Positions 1 to 8,712 of a DNA stretch of 64,000 nucleotides are shown piece after piece. The stretch is from CBDHEY01 sp965262305 (lineage in GTDB: Bacteria; Pseudomonadota; Gammaproteobacteria; Pseudomonadales; Cellvibrionaceae). Below the pieces are notes generated by a model. It was not told the origin of the DNA. It saw nothing but the letters and a program-made list of their open reading frames with translations, and did not search any database. The stretch covers positions 62,001 to 126,000 of the forward strand of contig CBDHEY010000002.1 in assembly GCA_965262305.1 (NCBI GenBank), given 5' to 3'. Each line of letters opens with the position of its first letter. Position 1 is the first letter of the stretch. Made by a program: the position numbers and the translations under genes.

Positions 1-1
1 T

Positions 2-151
2 AAGAAGTTCAACCGTGAGGGGTATTCTTATAATGCGGCGATGTCATCAAAAAGTGAGTTAGTATTTACTCGCGAAAGAGAGCTAGGAATAGCAGCTGAT
101 CGCCTAGGAAGTATAAAGGTGGATTATGTCGCTAAAAGTACTGGTAGTTGA
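2..151 (+). CDS. 3' end of an unidentified CDS (partial at left edge)
   Basis: An open frame enters from the left edge and stops at TGA 149-151, coding for about 49 residues of a mixed, protein-like composition (…SSKSELVFTRERELGIA…). It overlaps the next gene by 26 bp in another frame. I do not recognise a family from this fragment, and it could be a chance open frame. No other frame is open through this stretch, and no ribosome binding site argues against it. Confidence 0.35.
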   Translation, partial: KKFNREGYSYNAAMSSKSELVFTRERELGIAADRLGSIKVDYVAKSTGS

Positions 152-989
152 TGATGCTGCATTTGTTAGAGATACGGTAAAACGCAGTCTTAGGCAGTTT
201 TTAGCACAGGTTGAAATACATGATGCAGCTAATGGCCATAGAGCCATAGCCGCAATGAAAGCCAATAAAATGGATATTATCTTATCGGATTGGGAAATGC
301 CCGAAATGTCTGGTGAAGAGCTTCTAGCCTGGGTGCGTGCCGACGACCGCTATGCCAAAACCCCATTTATTATGATCTCCAGTCGTGGCGATAAAAATCA
401 TGTGGTTAAGGCTGTTCAAGCGGGCGTTAATGATTACATGACAAAGCCCTTTACCCCTGAAGAGCTGCAAAAAAAGGTCATGAAGCAGCTTAATCGTATT
501 GGCTATAAGGCTAAGCAAAAACAATCCTCCCCATTGAACTCCACCGAAAGCTCGTTAGATGTGTTAACAGGTGGCAAAGCGCCTGCACCGAAAAAGCAGC
601 CGCAAAAACCCAAGGAAGTGAAAAACGCGGCTTTGTTCAGTAAGCCTGGAGCAAAAGCCGCGGCGCCCGCCGGCAAACAGGCTGGGTTTAAGGGTAAAGC
701 ACAGCTGCGTTTTCCCAAGTTCACGTGTGAATGTGAAATCAAAGATGTCTCGCTGCAGGCAATGAATATCGTGATTGATCGACCAGAATCAGTTCCGGCT
801 GTATTTGATCAAGCTGTCATGGACATGGAAGATGCCAGTGGTGATGGAATAGCCAGATTAAACGCATACATTCACAGTGTAGCGGCGTTTGAGCCAAGAC
901 CTAATTCAAACCGACTCAAAGTCATCGTGCGCTTTGTTGATAACGATCCAGAGAAATTCGAATTACTCTCTAAGTTTGTGACTCGATAG
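126..989 (+). CDS. Response regulator: CheY-like receiver with PilZ-like C-terminal region
   Basis: Residues 1-125 are a CheY-type receiver: acidic pair DD at 9-10, phospho-acceptor D55 in the LSDWEMPE motif, hydroxyl residues S85/S86, and K107 in the TKPF motif. A Lys/Pro/Ala/Gln-rich linker (about 130-195) leads to a C-terminal region of about 90 residues. That region has a degenerate PilZ-like stretch (D-x-S-x-x-A) and no clear RxxxR c-di-GMP signature, so the PilZ assignment is tentative. There is no DNA-binding domain, so the output is probably through protein or ligand contacts. The ATG at 126 gives the family-typical start (MSLKVLVVDD). No histidine kinase is adjacent. Confidence 0.85.
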   Translation: MSLKVLVVDDAAFVRDTVKRSLRQFLAQVEIHDAANGHRAIAAMKANKMDIILSDWEMPEMSGEELLAWVRADDRYAKTPFIMISSRGDKNHVVKAVQAGVNDYMTKPFTPEELQKKVMKQLNRIGYKAKQKQSSPLNSTESSLDVLTGGKAPAPKKQPQKPKEVKNAALFSKPGAKAAAPAGKQAGFKGKAQLRFPKFTCECEIKDVSLQAMNIVIDRPESVPAVFDQAVMDMEDASGDGIARLNAYIHSVAAFEPRPNSNRLKVIVRFVDNDPEKFELLSKFVTR

Positions 990-1104
990 ATAAGTTTATT
1001 TGGATTTTTTCGTCGCTTCATTTATGGTGTAGTTAAATACAGATTCGGTTTCGTTTAATCGAAATATCTGACCATACTCACTCAAAAGCGCAATCTGATT
1101 TTTT

Positions 1105-1704
1105 ATGGATCTTATCGAAAAGCCTTATTCTCAAGCCAGCGAAAATAATAAAGCCGTCATATTAACGCAGTTAGCGAGGTTGCTTATTGACACCAAAATC
1201 GTGTTAGAAATAGGCAGTGGAACGGGGCAACACGCGATCTATTTTGCCCAGAATATGCCTCACCTTTCTTGGCTACCGAGTGATTTAAGAGCTAATCACC
1301 AAGGCATTCAAATGTGGCTGCAAGACGCCGAACTGACTAACATGCTGCCTTTGGTCGAGCTAGATGTCACTCAAGAAAAATGGCCAAGCGGTTTTGATGC
1401 TGCGTTCACTGCCAATACCGCCCATATTATGCCCTGGGAAGTCACTAAACTAATGATCCAGAGGGTCGGGGAAAACCTGCCTAAAGGCGGTTTATTTGCT
1501 CTTTATGGTCCATTTAAATACAAAGGTGAATTTACCACACCAAGTAATGCTCAGTTTGATGTATGGTTAAAAGAGCGAGGAGCGCATCAAGGAATTCGAG
1601 ATATTGAACATGTGATTGATGTGGCTGCATCTGTAGGCTTAACAATGACAGAAGACAATAGTATGCCTGCAAATAATCAATTGTTGGTGTTCCTAAAAAA
1701 CTAA
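1105..1704 (+). CDS. DUF938 family SAM-dependent methyltransferase
   Basis: The 199-residue protein is a compact class I methyltransferase. The SAM-binding motif I reads VLEIGSGTGQH (about residues 34-44), and the N-terminal KPYSQASENNK stretch and the NTAHIMPW segment are hallmarks of DUF938. Length fits the family. The methyl acceptor is unknown. The gene stands alone: 115 bp separate it from the regulator upstream and 153 bp from the exported protein downstream. There is no strong Shine-Dalgarno sequence before the ATG, but no alternative start fits better. Confidence 0.88.
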   Translation: MDLIEKPYSQASENNKAVILTQLARLLIDTKIVLEIGSGTGQHAIYFAQNMPHLSWLPSDLRANHQGIQMWLQDAELTNMLPLVELDVTQEKWPSGFDAAFTANTAHIMPWEVTKLMIQRVGENLPKGGLFALYGPFKYKGEFTTPSNAQFDVWLKERGAHQGIRDIEHVIDVAASVGLTMTEDNSMPANNQLLVFLKN

Positions 1705-1727
1705 ATATTTTTTCCAGCTTTCCTAAG

Positions 1728-1771
1728 TTTCACGCCTTTAAAAGGCTAGTTTCGACTAACTTCTCGTGAAA
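1728..1771. other. Possible three-way-junction RNA fold between genes
   Basis: An outer stem (TTTCACG 1728-1734 with CGTGAAA 1765-1771) encloses two small hairpins: CCTTTAAAAGG at 1735-1745 and TAGT-TTCG-ACTA at 1747-1758, the second closed by a UUCG tetraloop. No U-tract follows, so it does not look like a standard terminator. It may be a leader or processing structure, or chance. Confidence 0.25.
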
Positions 1772-1857
1772 ACTATCGACCCGCTCGCAGGTGAGTTCTC
1801 GCGTGATTGGTATACTGATTTATTACAAAAATACATGATTAGAAAAAGGAAATCATA

Positions 1858-2427
1858 ATGAAAAAAATAGTCATCATTCTTATCAGCTTATGGGTAGCGC
1901 TCCCGGTATTTTCCGAAAGCGCACTAAACAAAAAGCAAATCGAATCTGCAATCAGTACTTCAAAACAAGCGGAAGCACTATTTAAAGAAAACCCGCAATG
2001 GGAAGACTTCGAAAATGAAGACTTAAACTTTATTGCTGATCCAACGGTTGTGCAGCAATCTATAGCGCATCTAAAAAAAGTCGGTGCGTACCAATCCATG
2101 TTACAAGTAGTCAAAAATAATGGTTTTGCCTCTCTAGAAGAATGGCACGGTGTCTTTAGAAGAACCATGCTGCTGATGATGAACATTCAAACCCAGAAGC
2201 TGGGCATGGATTTCGGTTCAATGATGACCATGATGGAAGCGCAAATCAAACAGCTTCGCGACCAGGGTATGCCTGAAAGTGTTCTAGTGGAACAAGAGAA
2301 AAACCTCACCAGCGCTAAACTTATGCATCAAGCGGTGCAAAATATTTCTGAGCAAGATAAAAAATTCGCCAGCCAAAATGTCGAATGGTTAATGCAGAAG
2401 ACTCAAGTGTTGGGAATGGGGTTTTAA
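1858..2427 (+). CDS. Exported helical protein of unknown function
   Basis: A Sec signal peptide is visible (KK followed by a hydrophobic core, cleavage probably after VFSES, about residue 21). The mature part is about 165 residues, predicted largely helical, rich in Gln, Lys, Met and Glu, with a Met-rich stretch (FGSMMTMMEAQ) in the middle. There are no cysteines or known catalytic motifs. A good ribosome binding site (AAGGAAA, 6-7 nt before the ATG) supports the start, and a terminator-like hairpin follows the stop, so it is probably monocistronic. The location is presumably periplasmic. I recognise no family. Confidence 0.75.
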   Translation: MKKIVIILISLWVALPVFSESALNKKQIESAISTSKQAEALFKENPQWEDFENEDLNFIADPTVVQQSIAHLKKVGAYQSMLQVVKNNGFASLEEWHGVFRRTMLLMMNIQTQKLGMDFGSMMTMMEAQIKQLRDQGMPESVLVEQEKNLTSAKLMHQAVQNISEQDKKFASQNVEWLMQKTQVLGMGF

Positions 2428-2449
2428 CTAATTAGATAATTCTGACGCA

Positions 2450-2479
2450 AGCCCCAAAAACGCCGTGTCTTTTGGGGCT
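2450..2479 (+). terminator. Terminator hairpin after the exported helical protein
   Basis: A perfect 10-bp inverted repeat (AGCCCCAAAA / TTTTGGGGCT) with a 10-nt loop lies 22 bp after the stop at 2427. The T-run after it is poor, but the A/T base of the stem and the position fit a (possibly bidirectional) terminator. The rest of 2480-2889 is AT-rich with no reading frame or RNA I can support. Confidence 0.6.
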
Positions 2480-2889
2480 GCTTAAAATTTGAATCTTACC
2501 TCCAAAAGCTCAACTGAAAAATGAATAACGTGTTCATCATGTTGTGTTGTCACCTTTTCTCATTATCGTCTTTTCCTTTAGCGCGTTAGGCTATACTCAG
2601 TCTTAAGTCAACCTGGTCATTTACTCGTTCAGTGACCTTGTTTTCATTAGTGATTTTTTTACGACTTAATCATAGTATTGAAGTTGTTGTTTTATGAGGT
2701 TACTGGAAAGGTTGGTAAACAGGGGCGGCCTAGCACATTTTTAACATAGAAGTTTCAACTTTTATGAACTCAGCAGTCAATAGCTTTTTTGTGTCATATT
2801 CCGAGAGAAATGAATTCTAGCAAAAAAAACTGTTCGAGATGGTAGAGGTATTGTTGGTATTGGCTGAGCTAAAACGGCCTGAAATTATA

Positions 2890-2913
2890 AAGGGGATGAT
2901 AAAACATCCCCTT
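2890..2913 (-). terminator. Probable terminator hairpin of the leftward acidic lipoprotein gene
   Basis: AAGGGGATG (2890-2898) pairs perfectly with CATCCCCTT (2905-2913) around a 6-nt loop. Closer to the stop (about 2924-2946), a 5-bp stem GTAAG/CTTAC is followed by CTTTTT when read on the minus strand. Either or both would end transcription of the gene at 2964-3854. Confidence 0.5.
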
Positions 2914-2963
2914 AAAATAACTAAAAAGGTAAGATTTTCACCTTACGTTTTTAAATAATAGAT

Positions 2964-3854
2964 CTACTGATCAATTGTGGTTGCAACACCATTAAATGTT
3001 ACAACCATGGTGTCACAGTCAGGAAAGGATATAGATAAAACATCGCTTGACGCAGAATCACTCACTTCGATTGTTCCAGTGCATGCATTGCCATCGCTGT
3101 CAACTGTAATTCCTGTTGCCGAGATATCGATATAACCGTGATCTTCATGGAAAATTCTAGCTTCAACTGTGTAGACGCCGCCGGATCCAGACACTTGGGC
3201 ATCTTCTACGCGGTAATCTATTCCTTCGTAATCGAAGTCTTCGCTAAGCGTACAATCAAATTCGCCAATACATGAAATTGTGCCTTCGAATGGTTCGCCA
3301 TCGTAAGAAACATCAAATTCAAATGTTTGCATATCTGGTAGGTCTAACTCACCACCGTCAAAGGCATCAAAATCCCATCCAGTGTAGGTCCACACAATAG
3401 TCCCATCGATACCACCATCTGAAAATTCATCTCCAAAATCACAATTGTTATAGTCAAAAATGATTGTGCCATCTTCAGGTATGCTACCGTTATTGAGCTC
3501 TGATTCTGAAACTCCGACAAAATCAATTTCAAAATCTCCTGTGACGCTGCAAGGTTCGCTGAAAGTCACCGCAACCGGTTCAGTTTTTAGCGTAGTTTTA
3601 AATGATTGTGTGTAAGCTAAGCTAGATGAGCTTCCTACAGGTAGAGTAGGTGTTTCGTTATTTTCAATACTTCGTGTTGCGCCCACCAATGCAGCGGTTG
3701 CGAGTTCATTTTGATTTTCCGAAGAAACGGTTGCCGCTGATGTGTTGAAGTTGCCGGAAGAGCTTCCACCATTATCGCTGTCGCCACCGCCCCCACCGCA
3801 GGCTGTTATTAGAGCTGAAGATAGAAGACAAGTGTATAAAAATTGCGTTTTCAT
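2964..3854 (-). CDS. Acidic surface lipoprotein of unknown function
   Basis: The protein starts with a lipoprotein signal peptide ending in the lipobox ITAC (Cys about residue 19). A flexible Gly/Ser/Asp-rich linker (CGGGGGDSDNGGSSSG) follows. The mature chain is strongly acidic (many Asp and Glu) and contains six cysteines in the second half, compatible with periplasmic disulfides. The alternation of short polar and hydrophobic stretches suggests beta structure. It is flanked by long intergenic regions and has its own terminator-like hairpins, so it is probably a single-gene unit. I recognise no family. A Gly-rich linker after the lipid anchor is common in marine gammaproteobacterial outer-membrane lipoproteins. 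Confidence 0.7.
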   Translation of the reverse strand: MKTQFLYTCLLSSALITACGGGGGDSDNGGSSSGNFNTSAATVSSENQNELATAALVGATRSIENNETPTLPVGSSSSLAYTQSFKTTLKTEPVAVTFSEPCSVTGDFEIDFVGVSESELNNGSIPEDGTIIFDYNNCDFGDEFSDGGIDGTIVWTYTGWDFDAFDGGELDLPDMQTFEFDVSYDGEPFEGTISCIGEFDCTLSEDFDYEGIDYRVEDAQVSGSGGVYTVEARIFHEDHGYIDISATGITVDSDGNACTGTIEVSDSASSDVLSISFPDCDTMVVTFNGVATTIDQ

Positions 3855-4033
3855 TTAAATTTCCCTGTTTATTTGATTACTTGAGTGACGAAATATTAAA
3901 GATTCGACGTTTAGTTTTCAAATTTAAAGTCAGTGAAAATAAATGTACTTTTTATATATGAATAGATGGCGCAGTTTGTTTTAGGCTGGTGAGCTTTGCC
4001 GGTAAAATGCAAGACCCACCAAACTGGAGTGGA

Positions 4034-4885
4034 TTAATCCGTCAAAACACCTTTCTGATAGTCCACAATCGCTTGATTAATTTCTTCCATGGTGTTCATT
4101 ACAAAAGGGCCATGTTGCGCAATAGGCTCTTTTAACGGAATCCCGGCGAGCAAGATAATTCTAGCTGTTTCCGCGCCGGGGTTATTAATCTCAATGGTTC
4201 CCTCATTGCTAAAGCGGTTGACCGTTTGAGCCGGGCCAGGCGTCTTCTTTTCACCAAATTGAACCTTACCATCGTAAACGTACGCCAGGGCATTGTGAGT
4301 GTTTGGAACATTCACCGAAACGCTTTTTTCAGCACCAATATGGACATCGAAATACAAGGCTTCTGTGTCAGGTACATCAAAGTAACCAGATACTCTTTGG
4401 CCATTAAACTCTGCTTCACCCGCGATGGCTTTGATGATGCTTCCATCAATATTGAAAGATGGAATATCTTGGCCACTCACATCATTGTATTTTGCAGGAG
4501 TGAGCTTGTTTTTTGCGGGCAAATTTAACCAAACTTGCATGCCTCGCATTTTTCCTTCCGTTTGTTTTGGCATTTCAGAGTGAATAACTCCTTTCCCTGC
4601 GGTCATCCACTGCACATCGCTGTCATTAAGGAGTCCAACATTGCCCATATGATCCTTGTGTTCCATTTTTCCTTGCAGCATATAGGTGATGGTCTCAAAT
4701 CCTCTATGGGGATGTGGTGGAAAACCGGCGATATAATCGGATGCTTCTTCCGAGCCAAATTCATCCATTAGCAAAAATGGATCAAAGCGCTCTGGACGAT
4801 GCCCACCAAAAACGCGTAGCAGTTTTACGCCTGCACCGTCAGATGCCGGTCTAGCAGTGATTTGCTCGATAACTTGTCGTGACAT
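4034..4885 (-). CDS. Pirin family protein
   Basis: The 283-residue bicupin has the pirin hallmarks: FDPFLLMDEFG near residues 35-45, FPPHPHRGFETITYMLQG with the metal-binding HPHRGFE, and WMTAGKGVIHSEMP. Characterised pirins bind iron and some oxidise quercetin; the substrate here is unknown. The start is firm: a near-perfect AAGGAGGAG lies 5 nt before the ATG. It begins 2 bp after the azoR stop, so the two form one operon, divergent from the LysR regulator at 5594. Confidence 0.93.
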   Translation of the reverse strand: MSRQVIEQITARPASDGAGVKLLRVFGGHRPERFDPFLLMDEFGSEEASDYIAGFPPHPHRGFETITYMLQGKMEHKDHMGNVGLLNDSDVQWMTAGKGVIHSEMPKQTEGKMRGMQVWLNLPAKNKLTPAKYNDVSGQDIPSFNIDGSIIKAIAGEAEFNGQRVSGYFDVPDTEALYFDVHIGAEKSVSVNVPNTHNALAYVYDGKVQFGEKKTPGPAQTVNRFSNEGTIEINNPGAETARIILLAGIPLKEPIAQHGPFVMNTMEEINQAIVDYQKGVLTD

Positions 4886-4887
4886 GG

Positions 4888-5478
4888 TTACTCCTCCTTT
4901 GATAAATAATTTGCGATGGCTTGTTTTACTTCTTCTTGAGCTTTTGTCATGGCATTTTCTTTGTGGTCGCTCATACTTAAGCCTTCGGCGTAGATAAAAT
5001 CTACATCGGTAAGCCCCACAAAACCCAAGATCGTTTTCAAAAACGGGACCTCAATATCGCTTGCTTTGTCTTTATGAAGGCCTCCTCGCGTGGTAATAAC
5101 AAAGACTTTTTTGTCTTTTAAAAGGCCTTCTGGGCCTTCGCTGGTATAGCGAAATGTCACTCCTGCACGCGCGATATAATCAAACCAGGACTTAAGCTGA
5201 GACGGTACACCAAAGTTATACATGGGTACGCCGACTACAATCACATCTGCATTCTGAACTTCACTGATAAGTGTATCGGCTAGTTCAGCAGAACCATCGC
5301 CAATAGCGCGAATTGTCTCTGCAGAAAAGTGAGGTAATTCGTCCTCTGAAACGCTGCGATAGTTTACGGTTGTGTTTTCTAGCTGCGCTTTCAGTCCATT
5401 TACAAGGTCTTGGGTTAACTGACTGGAAGCACCGTTTTTACCAAAAATGCTTGAATCTATTTGCAAAATATTAGTCAT
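4888..5478 (-). CDS. azoR: FMN-dependent NADH-azoreductase
   Basis: A flavodoxin-like quinone/azo reductase of 196 residues. Visible motifs are the phosphate-binding start ILQIDSSIFGKNGASSQLT, VVGVPMYNFGVPSQLKSWFDYIARAG for FMN binding, and ITTRGG. The family reduces azo compounds and quinones with NADH in the cytoplasm and helps against thiol and quinone stress. I place the start at the ATG at 5478 (MTNILQIDSS), because AGAGGAA lies just upstream; a longer frame begins 21 bp earlier. It is the first gene of an azoR-pirin operon, probably controlled by the divergent LysR regulator. Confidence 0.93.
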   Translation of the reverse strand: MTNILQIDSSIFGKNGASSQLTQDLVNGLKAQLENTTVNYRSVSEDELPHFSAETIRAIGDGSAELADTLISEVQNADVIVVGVPMYNFGVPSQLKSWFDYIARAGVTFRYTSEGPEGLLKDKKVFVITTRGGLHKDKASDIEVPFLKTILGFVGLTDVDFIYAEGLSMSDHKENAMTKAQEEVKQAIANYLSKEE

Positions 5479-5519
5479 GTCGAACTTTCCTCTGGTCATT
5501 GTTAAAGTGATGAGGTTAT

Positions 5520-5533
5520 TTTATAGCTATAAA
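5520..5533. promoter_or_regulatory. Candidate LysR operator between azoR and its divergent regulator
   Basis: The 14-bp perfect palindrome TTTATAGCTATAAA contains a T-N10/11-A core typical of LysR-type binding sites. It sits in the 115-bp divergent intergenic region, 42 bp upstream of the azoR ATG and 61 bp upstream of the LysR ATG. The role is inferred from position and symmetry. Confidence 0.45.
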
Positions 5534-5593
5534 TTCGATTAAATGAGCTGAATATTTGATATTATTAATCTAAATTTTAGATGGTTCTGTATT

Positions 5594-6469
5594 ATGCCTA
5601 AGACATCGATCGAACAGTGGTTGGCGTTTAAAAGTGTGGTAGATGAAGGAAGTTTCGCTAAAGCGGCCGAGGCTTTGAATAAAAGCCAGTCCAGCGTTAG
5701 CTATGCTGTCACGCGCTTACAGGAGCAACTACCCGCGCCCTTATTAAGGCAAAATGGGCGCAAAGCAGAATTGACTGATATTGGCAAGACGCTCTACCGA
5801 CACGCTGCCAACTTGATCGAACAGGCTGAGCAGCTTGATAAAACCGCTGTTTATTTTGCCAAGGGCTGGGCATCGGAAGTCACTATTTCTGTGGATGCAA
5901 TTGTAGATATGTACGAGGTATTTTGTGCTTTACAAGCTTTTTCATCGGAGCATCCTTTAACGCGCCTCAAAATACTTGAAACAACCTTGTCTGGCTCTGA
6001 AGAATCCCTGTTAACGCGAGAAGCAGATATTGCTATTTTAGCGCGTGTACCACCTGGGTTTTTGGGAGATCTTTTTGGTACATGTAAAATGATTCCTGTT
6101 GCGCACCCGGATCATCCACTGTTTAAAGTTGATGGGCCTATTACCGAAGACGTCTTGAAGCAGCATCGACAGCTGGTTGTTCGCGACTCTGGCTCCAAGA
6201 GAAATCAAGATGGGGGTTGGCTAGGGGCGGAGCAGCGTTGGACGGTAAGTCATTTTTCCACCAGTATCCAGGCTTTGAAAAACGGATTGGGGTTTGCGTT
6301 TGTGCCTGAGTCGATGATACGAGATGAATTGGATTCAGGCATTTTAAAACGTCTTGAGTTGCTTGCCGGAAGTGAAAGGGTCTTGCCTCTTTATCTGGTT
6401 TTGTCTGGGCAGTCTCATGCCGGGCCGGCGGCGAGATCAGTCTCGGAATATTTGTTGGAGCAGTATTAA
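5594..6469 (+). CDS. LysR family transcriptional regulator
   Basis: The N-terminal winged helix-turn-helix is clear at residues 1-65 (WLAFKSVVDEGSFAKAAEALNKSQSSVSYAVTRLQEQL). It is followed by a LysR substrate-binding domain (about 90-290). At 291 residues, length is normal. It is divergently arranged with azoR-pirin, and by the usual LysR logic it likely controls that operon and itself; the inducer is unknown but may be a quinone or electrophile. The N-terminal MPKTSIEQWLAF supports the ATG at 5594. Confidence 0.92.
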   Translation: MPKTSIEQWLAFKSVVDEGSFAKAAEALNKSQSSVSYAVTRLQEQLPAPLLRQNGRKAELTDIGKTLYRHAANLIEQAEQLDKTAVYFAKGWASEVTISVDAIVDMYEVFCALQAFSSEHPLTRLKILETTLSGSEESLLTREADIAILARVPPGFLGDLFGTCKMIPVAHPDHPLFKVDGPITEDVLKQHRQLVVRDSGSKRNQDGGWLGAEQRWTVSHFSTSIQALKNGLGFAFVPESMIRDELDSGILKRLELLAGSERVLPLYLVLSGQSHAGPAARSVSEYLLEQY

Positions 6470-6550
6470 CTGGTATGAGTTTTCTAGCGAGCCCCTATAA
6501 TGAATCTCTGTCATTTTCTTCTGAGCATTTTAGTTTTTTGCCCCTAATTG

Positions 6551-6585
6551 ACATACATAGGTACGTGTTAAAAATACATACATAG
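6551..6585. repeat. Short direct repeat in the convergent gap
   Basis: ACATACATAG occurs at 6551-6560 and 6576-6585 (25-bp period) in the AT-rich gap between the LysR gene and the convergent gene at 6613. Only two copies exist; no function is assigned. Confidence 0.3.
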
Positions 6586-6612
6586 TAAAAAACTTATTTT
6601 AAAAGTAAAAAA

Positions 6613-7803
6613 TTACTTAAGTAAAAAATCCACATCAACGGTTTTAATGCCTTCTTTAAAAGGCAAATAACTTCGCGCATCTTGAATGTATGCATTCGTA
6701 TGGGCTGACTCTTCTTTAAGGAAATGCTTAATGGCTTCATTAAATTGTGGATGAGCAAGCCAATGATAAGAACAGGTTTTAATCGGTGTGAATCCGCGTT
6801 GTATCTTGTGTTCCCCTTGGGCTCCTGGATCAAACCGTTTTAGTTTGTGTTTAATTGCATATTCGATTCCTTGATAATAACAGGCTTCAAAATGCAGACA
6901 ATCCAGTTCTAATTTACTTCCCCAGTAGCGACCATAGAGCGTTGATTCATCTCGAAAGTAGAGTGCTGCTGCCACAAACTCGTTGTCTAAGTAGGCACAG
7001 GCAACAAGTATTTGTTTTGGTAATGCTTTTGCTGCAAGCTGGAAGAATTCTTCACCTAAGTATCCTGTTGCACCACTTCGTTTTAAATAGGTGTAATGAT
7101 AGAGCTGGTAAAAAGTATGCCATTCCTGTTCGGTCAATTCGTGGGCTTCTTTCATTGCTATGTGAATATTTTGTTCTGTGACTCTGCGCCTTTCCTTTTT
7201 TAACGTTTTCCTTTTTCGAGAGCTAAATGTCTCTAAAAATTCGTCAAATGACTCGAATACTTTTCCATTGTTATCGTTAAACCAGTGAAACTGATATCCC
7301 TCTCGATGGGAAAATTCTGCAGCCTTTAAACTTGGAATGGTTTTGGTTGCTGGAAATAGGCAATGAAACCCCGAGTAGTTTTTGTTTTTGATATATTCTT
7401 TAATATTACTTAAAAACAGGGTTACGGCATCTTCTTGTTCGCTGTTGCTTAGATCTGAGTGGAATCCAATTCTATGTCCCGTGCTCGGCGTAAAGGGAAT
7501 CGCGCTAATGATTTTTGGATAGTATTCAATGCCCGCTTGCGAATAAGCGTTTGCCCAAGCCCAATCAAAAACATATTCACCGTAAGAATGCGATTTAATA
7601 AATAAAGGCATGGCGGCTTTTACTTTTTGATTATCGATCAACGCAAGATAAAGCGGGTACCATCCCGTTTTGCCTCCAATACTTCCAGACTCTTCTAAAG
7701 CGGAAAAAAAACCGTGTTGCGAAAATGGGTAATTGGTTGGCCAAAGCTGGTTCCATTGATCGATGGATATATCAGCAATGCTATGGAAAAACTGCAAATC
7801 CAT
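6613..7803 (-). CDS. GNAT/FemAB-like protein (DUF482, 'peptidogalycan biosynthesis')
   Basis: The protein of about 396 residues matches the DUF482/COG3146 layout. An N-terminal half has SQHGFFSALEESGSIG and a C-terminal acyltransferase-like half has YGRYWGS, LHFEACYYQGIEYAI, and FDPGAQGEHKIQRGF, the last being the most conserved motif of the family. Members are predicted N-acyltransferases; the substrate is unproven and the name 'peptidogalycan' is historical. The ATG at 7803 (MDLQFF) is preferred over an upstream TTG at 7815. It is divergent from trmO with 113 bp between them. Confidence 0.85.
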   Translation of the reverse strand: MDLQFFHSIADISIDQWNQLWPTNYPFSQHGFFSALEESGSIGGKTGWYPLYLALIDNQKVKAAMPLFIKSHSYGEYVFDWAWANAYSQAGIEYYPKIISAIPFTPSTGHRIGFHSDLSNSEQEDAVTLFLSNIKEYIKNKNYSGFHCLFPATKTIPSLKAAEFSHREGYQFHWFNDNNGKVFESFDEFLETFSSRKRKTLKKERRRVTEQNIHIAMKEAHELTEQEWHTFYQLYHYTYLKRSGATGYLGEEFFQLAAKALPKQILVACAYLDNEFVAAALYFRDESTLYGRYWGSKLELDCLHFEACYYQGIEYAIKHKLKRFDPGAQGEHKIQRGFTPIKTCSYHWLAHPQFNEAIKHFLKEESAHTNAYIQDARSYLPFKEGIKTVDVDFLLK

Positions 7804-7916
7804 AAGTGTTCTCAATGAGTTTTACATCTTTACAAATCATTAATTCAAGATACGCTAAGTGGTTTATGCTGGTTCTCGATTAACTGGTGTTCGTGCTATT
7901 TTGGCTATAGAAAATT

Positions 7917-8657
7917 ATGATGTCAGATTCCCTTGTAAATGCAAATACCTATTCGCTGAATGTAATTGGTTATGTGCGCTCCTGTTTTAAAGAAAAGTTC
8001 GGAGTGCCACGCCAATCTGGTTTAGTTCCTAGCTCTCCAGCGGTTTTAGAGTTTGTTGCACCCTATGATCTTATTGAGTCCTTTGATGGCTTGGAAGGCG
8101 TAAGTCACCTTTGGCTTCAATTTATTTTTCATTTATCTCTCGATGAACCCTGGCGGACCAAAGTGCGCCCGCCTAGACTTGGCGGTAATAAGCGTACTGG
8201 TGTCTTTGCAACACGATCTCCTGTTCGGCCTAATCCGATTGGTCTTTCGGTCGTCAAACTCGATAAGATTGTAAAGAAAGACAATGGTCTTCAGCTATTG
8301 ATTTCAGGAGCGGATTTAGTTGATGGAACCCCGGTTCTCGATATTAAACCCTATGTTCCCTATGCAGATTGTATTAGCGATGCGAGGAATGACCTTGCTG
8401 AAGCATCTCCCCATGTCATTCAGGTCAGTTTCAGTGAAAAATCAGAGGCGCAAATTTCTTTTTACTCTAAAGCGCATAGTATGGATATAAGAGAGTTAGT
8501 CGAGCAGGTTTTGCAGCAAGACCCTAGGCCTGCCTATCATAAAACTGATGTAACACGAATATATGGAATGAGATTGCTTGATTTTGATTTAAAGTGGAGA
8601 TATCGATTCGAAAAAAACATAGATATGATTGAAGTGCTTGATTTGGTGAAGGCTTAG
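7917..8657 (+). CDS. trmO: tRNA (N6-threonylcarbamoyladenosine(37)-N6)-methyltransferase TrmO
   Basis: The TrmO/TsaA/YaeB family methylates t6A37 to m6t6A37 in certain tRNA-Thr using SAM. The N-terminal beta-barrel domain shows YVRSCFKEKFGVPRQSGL, the GLEGVSHLWLQF segment, and the strongly conserved RTGVFATRSPVRPNPIGLS. The C-terminal extension (about 165-246), with DPRPAYH near its middle, matches the bacterial family. Two ATGs are in tandem at 7917 and 7920, and either could start. It is convergent with phoR; 55 bp separate the stops. Confidence 0.93.
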   Translation: MMSDSLVNANTYSLNVIGYVRSCFKEKFGVPRQSGLVPSSPAVLEFVAPYDLIESFDGLEGVSHLWLQFIFHLSLDEPWRTKVRPPRLGGNKRTGVFATRSPVRPNPIGLSVVKLDKIVKKDNGLQLLISGADLVDGTPVLDIKPYVPYADCISDARNDLAEASPHVIQVSFSEKSEAQISFYSKAHSMDIRELVEQVLQQDPRPAYHKTDVTRIYGMRLLDFDLKWRYRFEKNIDMIEVLDLVKA

Positions 8658-8712
8658 ACTTTCAATGTTTATCTAAAATTCAGGTTATAAAAGACAATGT
8701 TTATGAGCTCAC

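Noticed and set aside
6551..6585. Direct repeat ACATACATAG as part of a CRISPR or IS end
   Set aside because: Only two short copies, no array, no transposase or target-site duplication.
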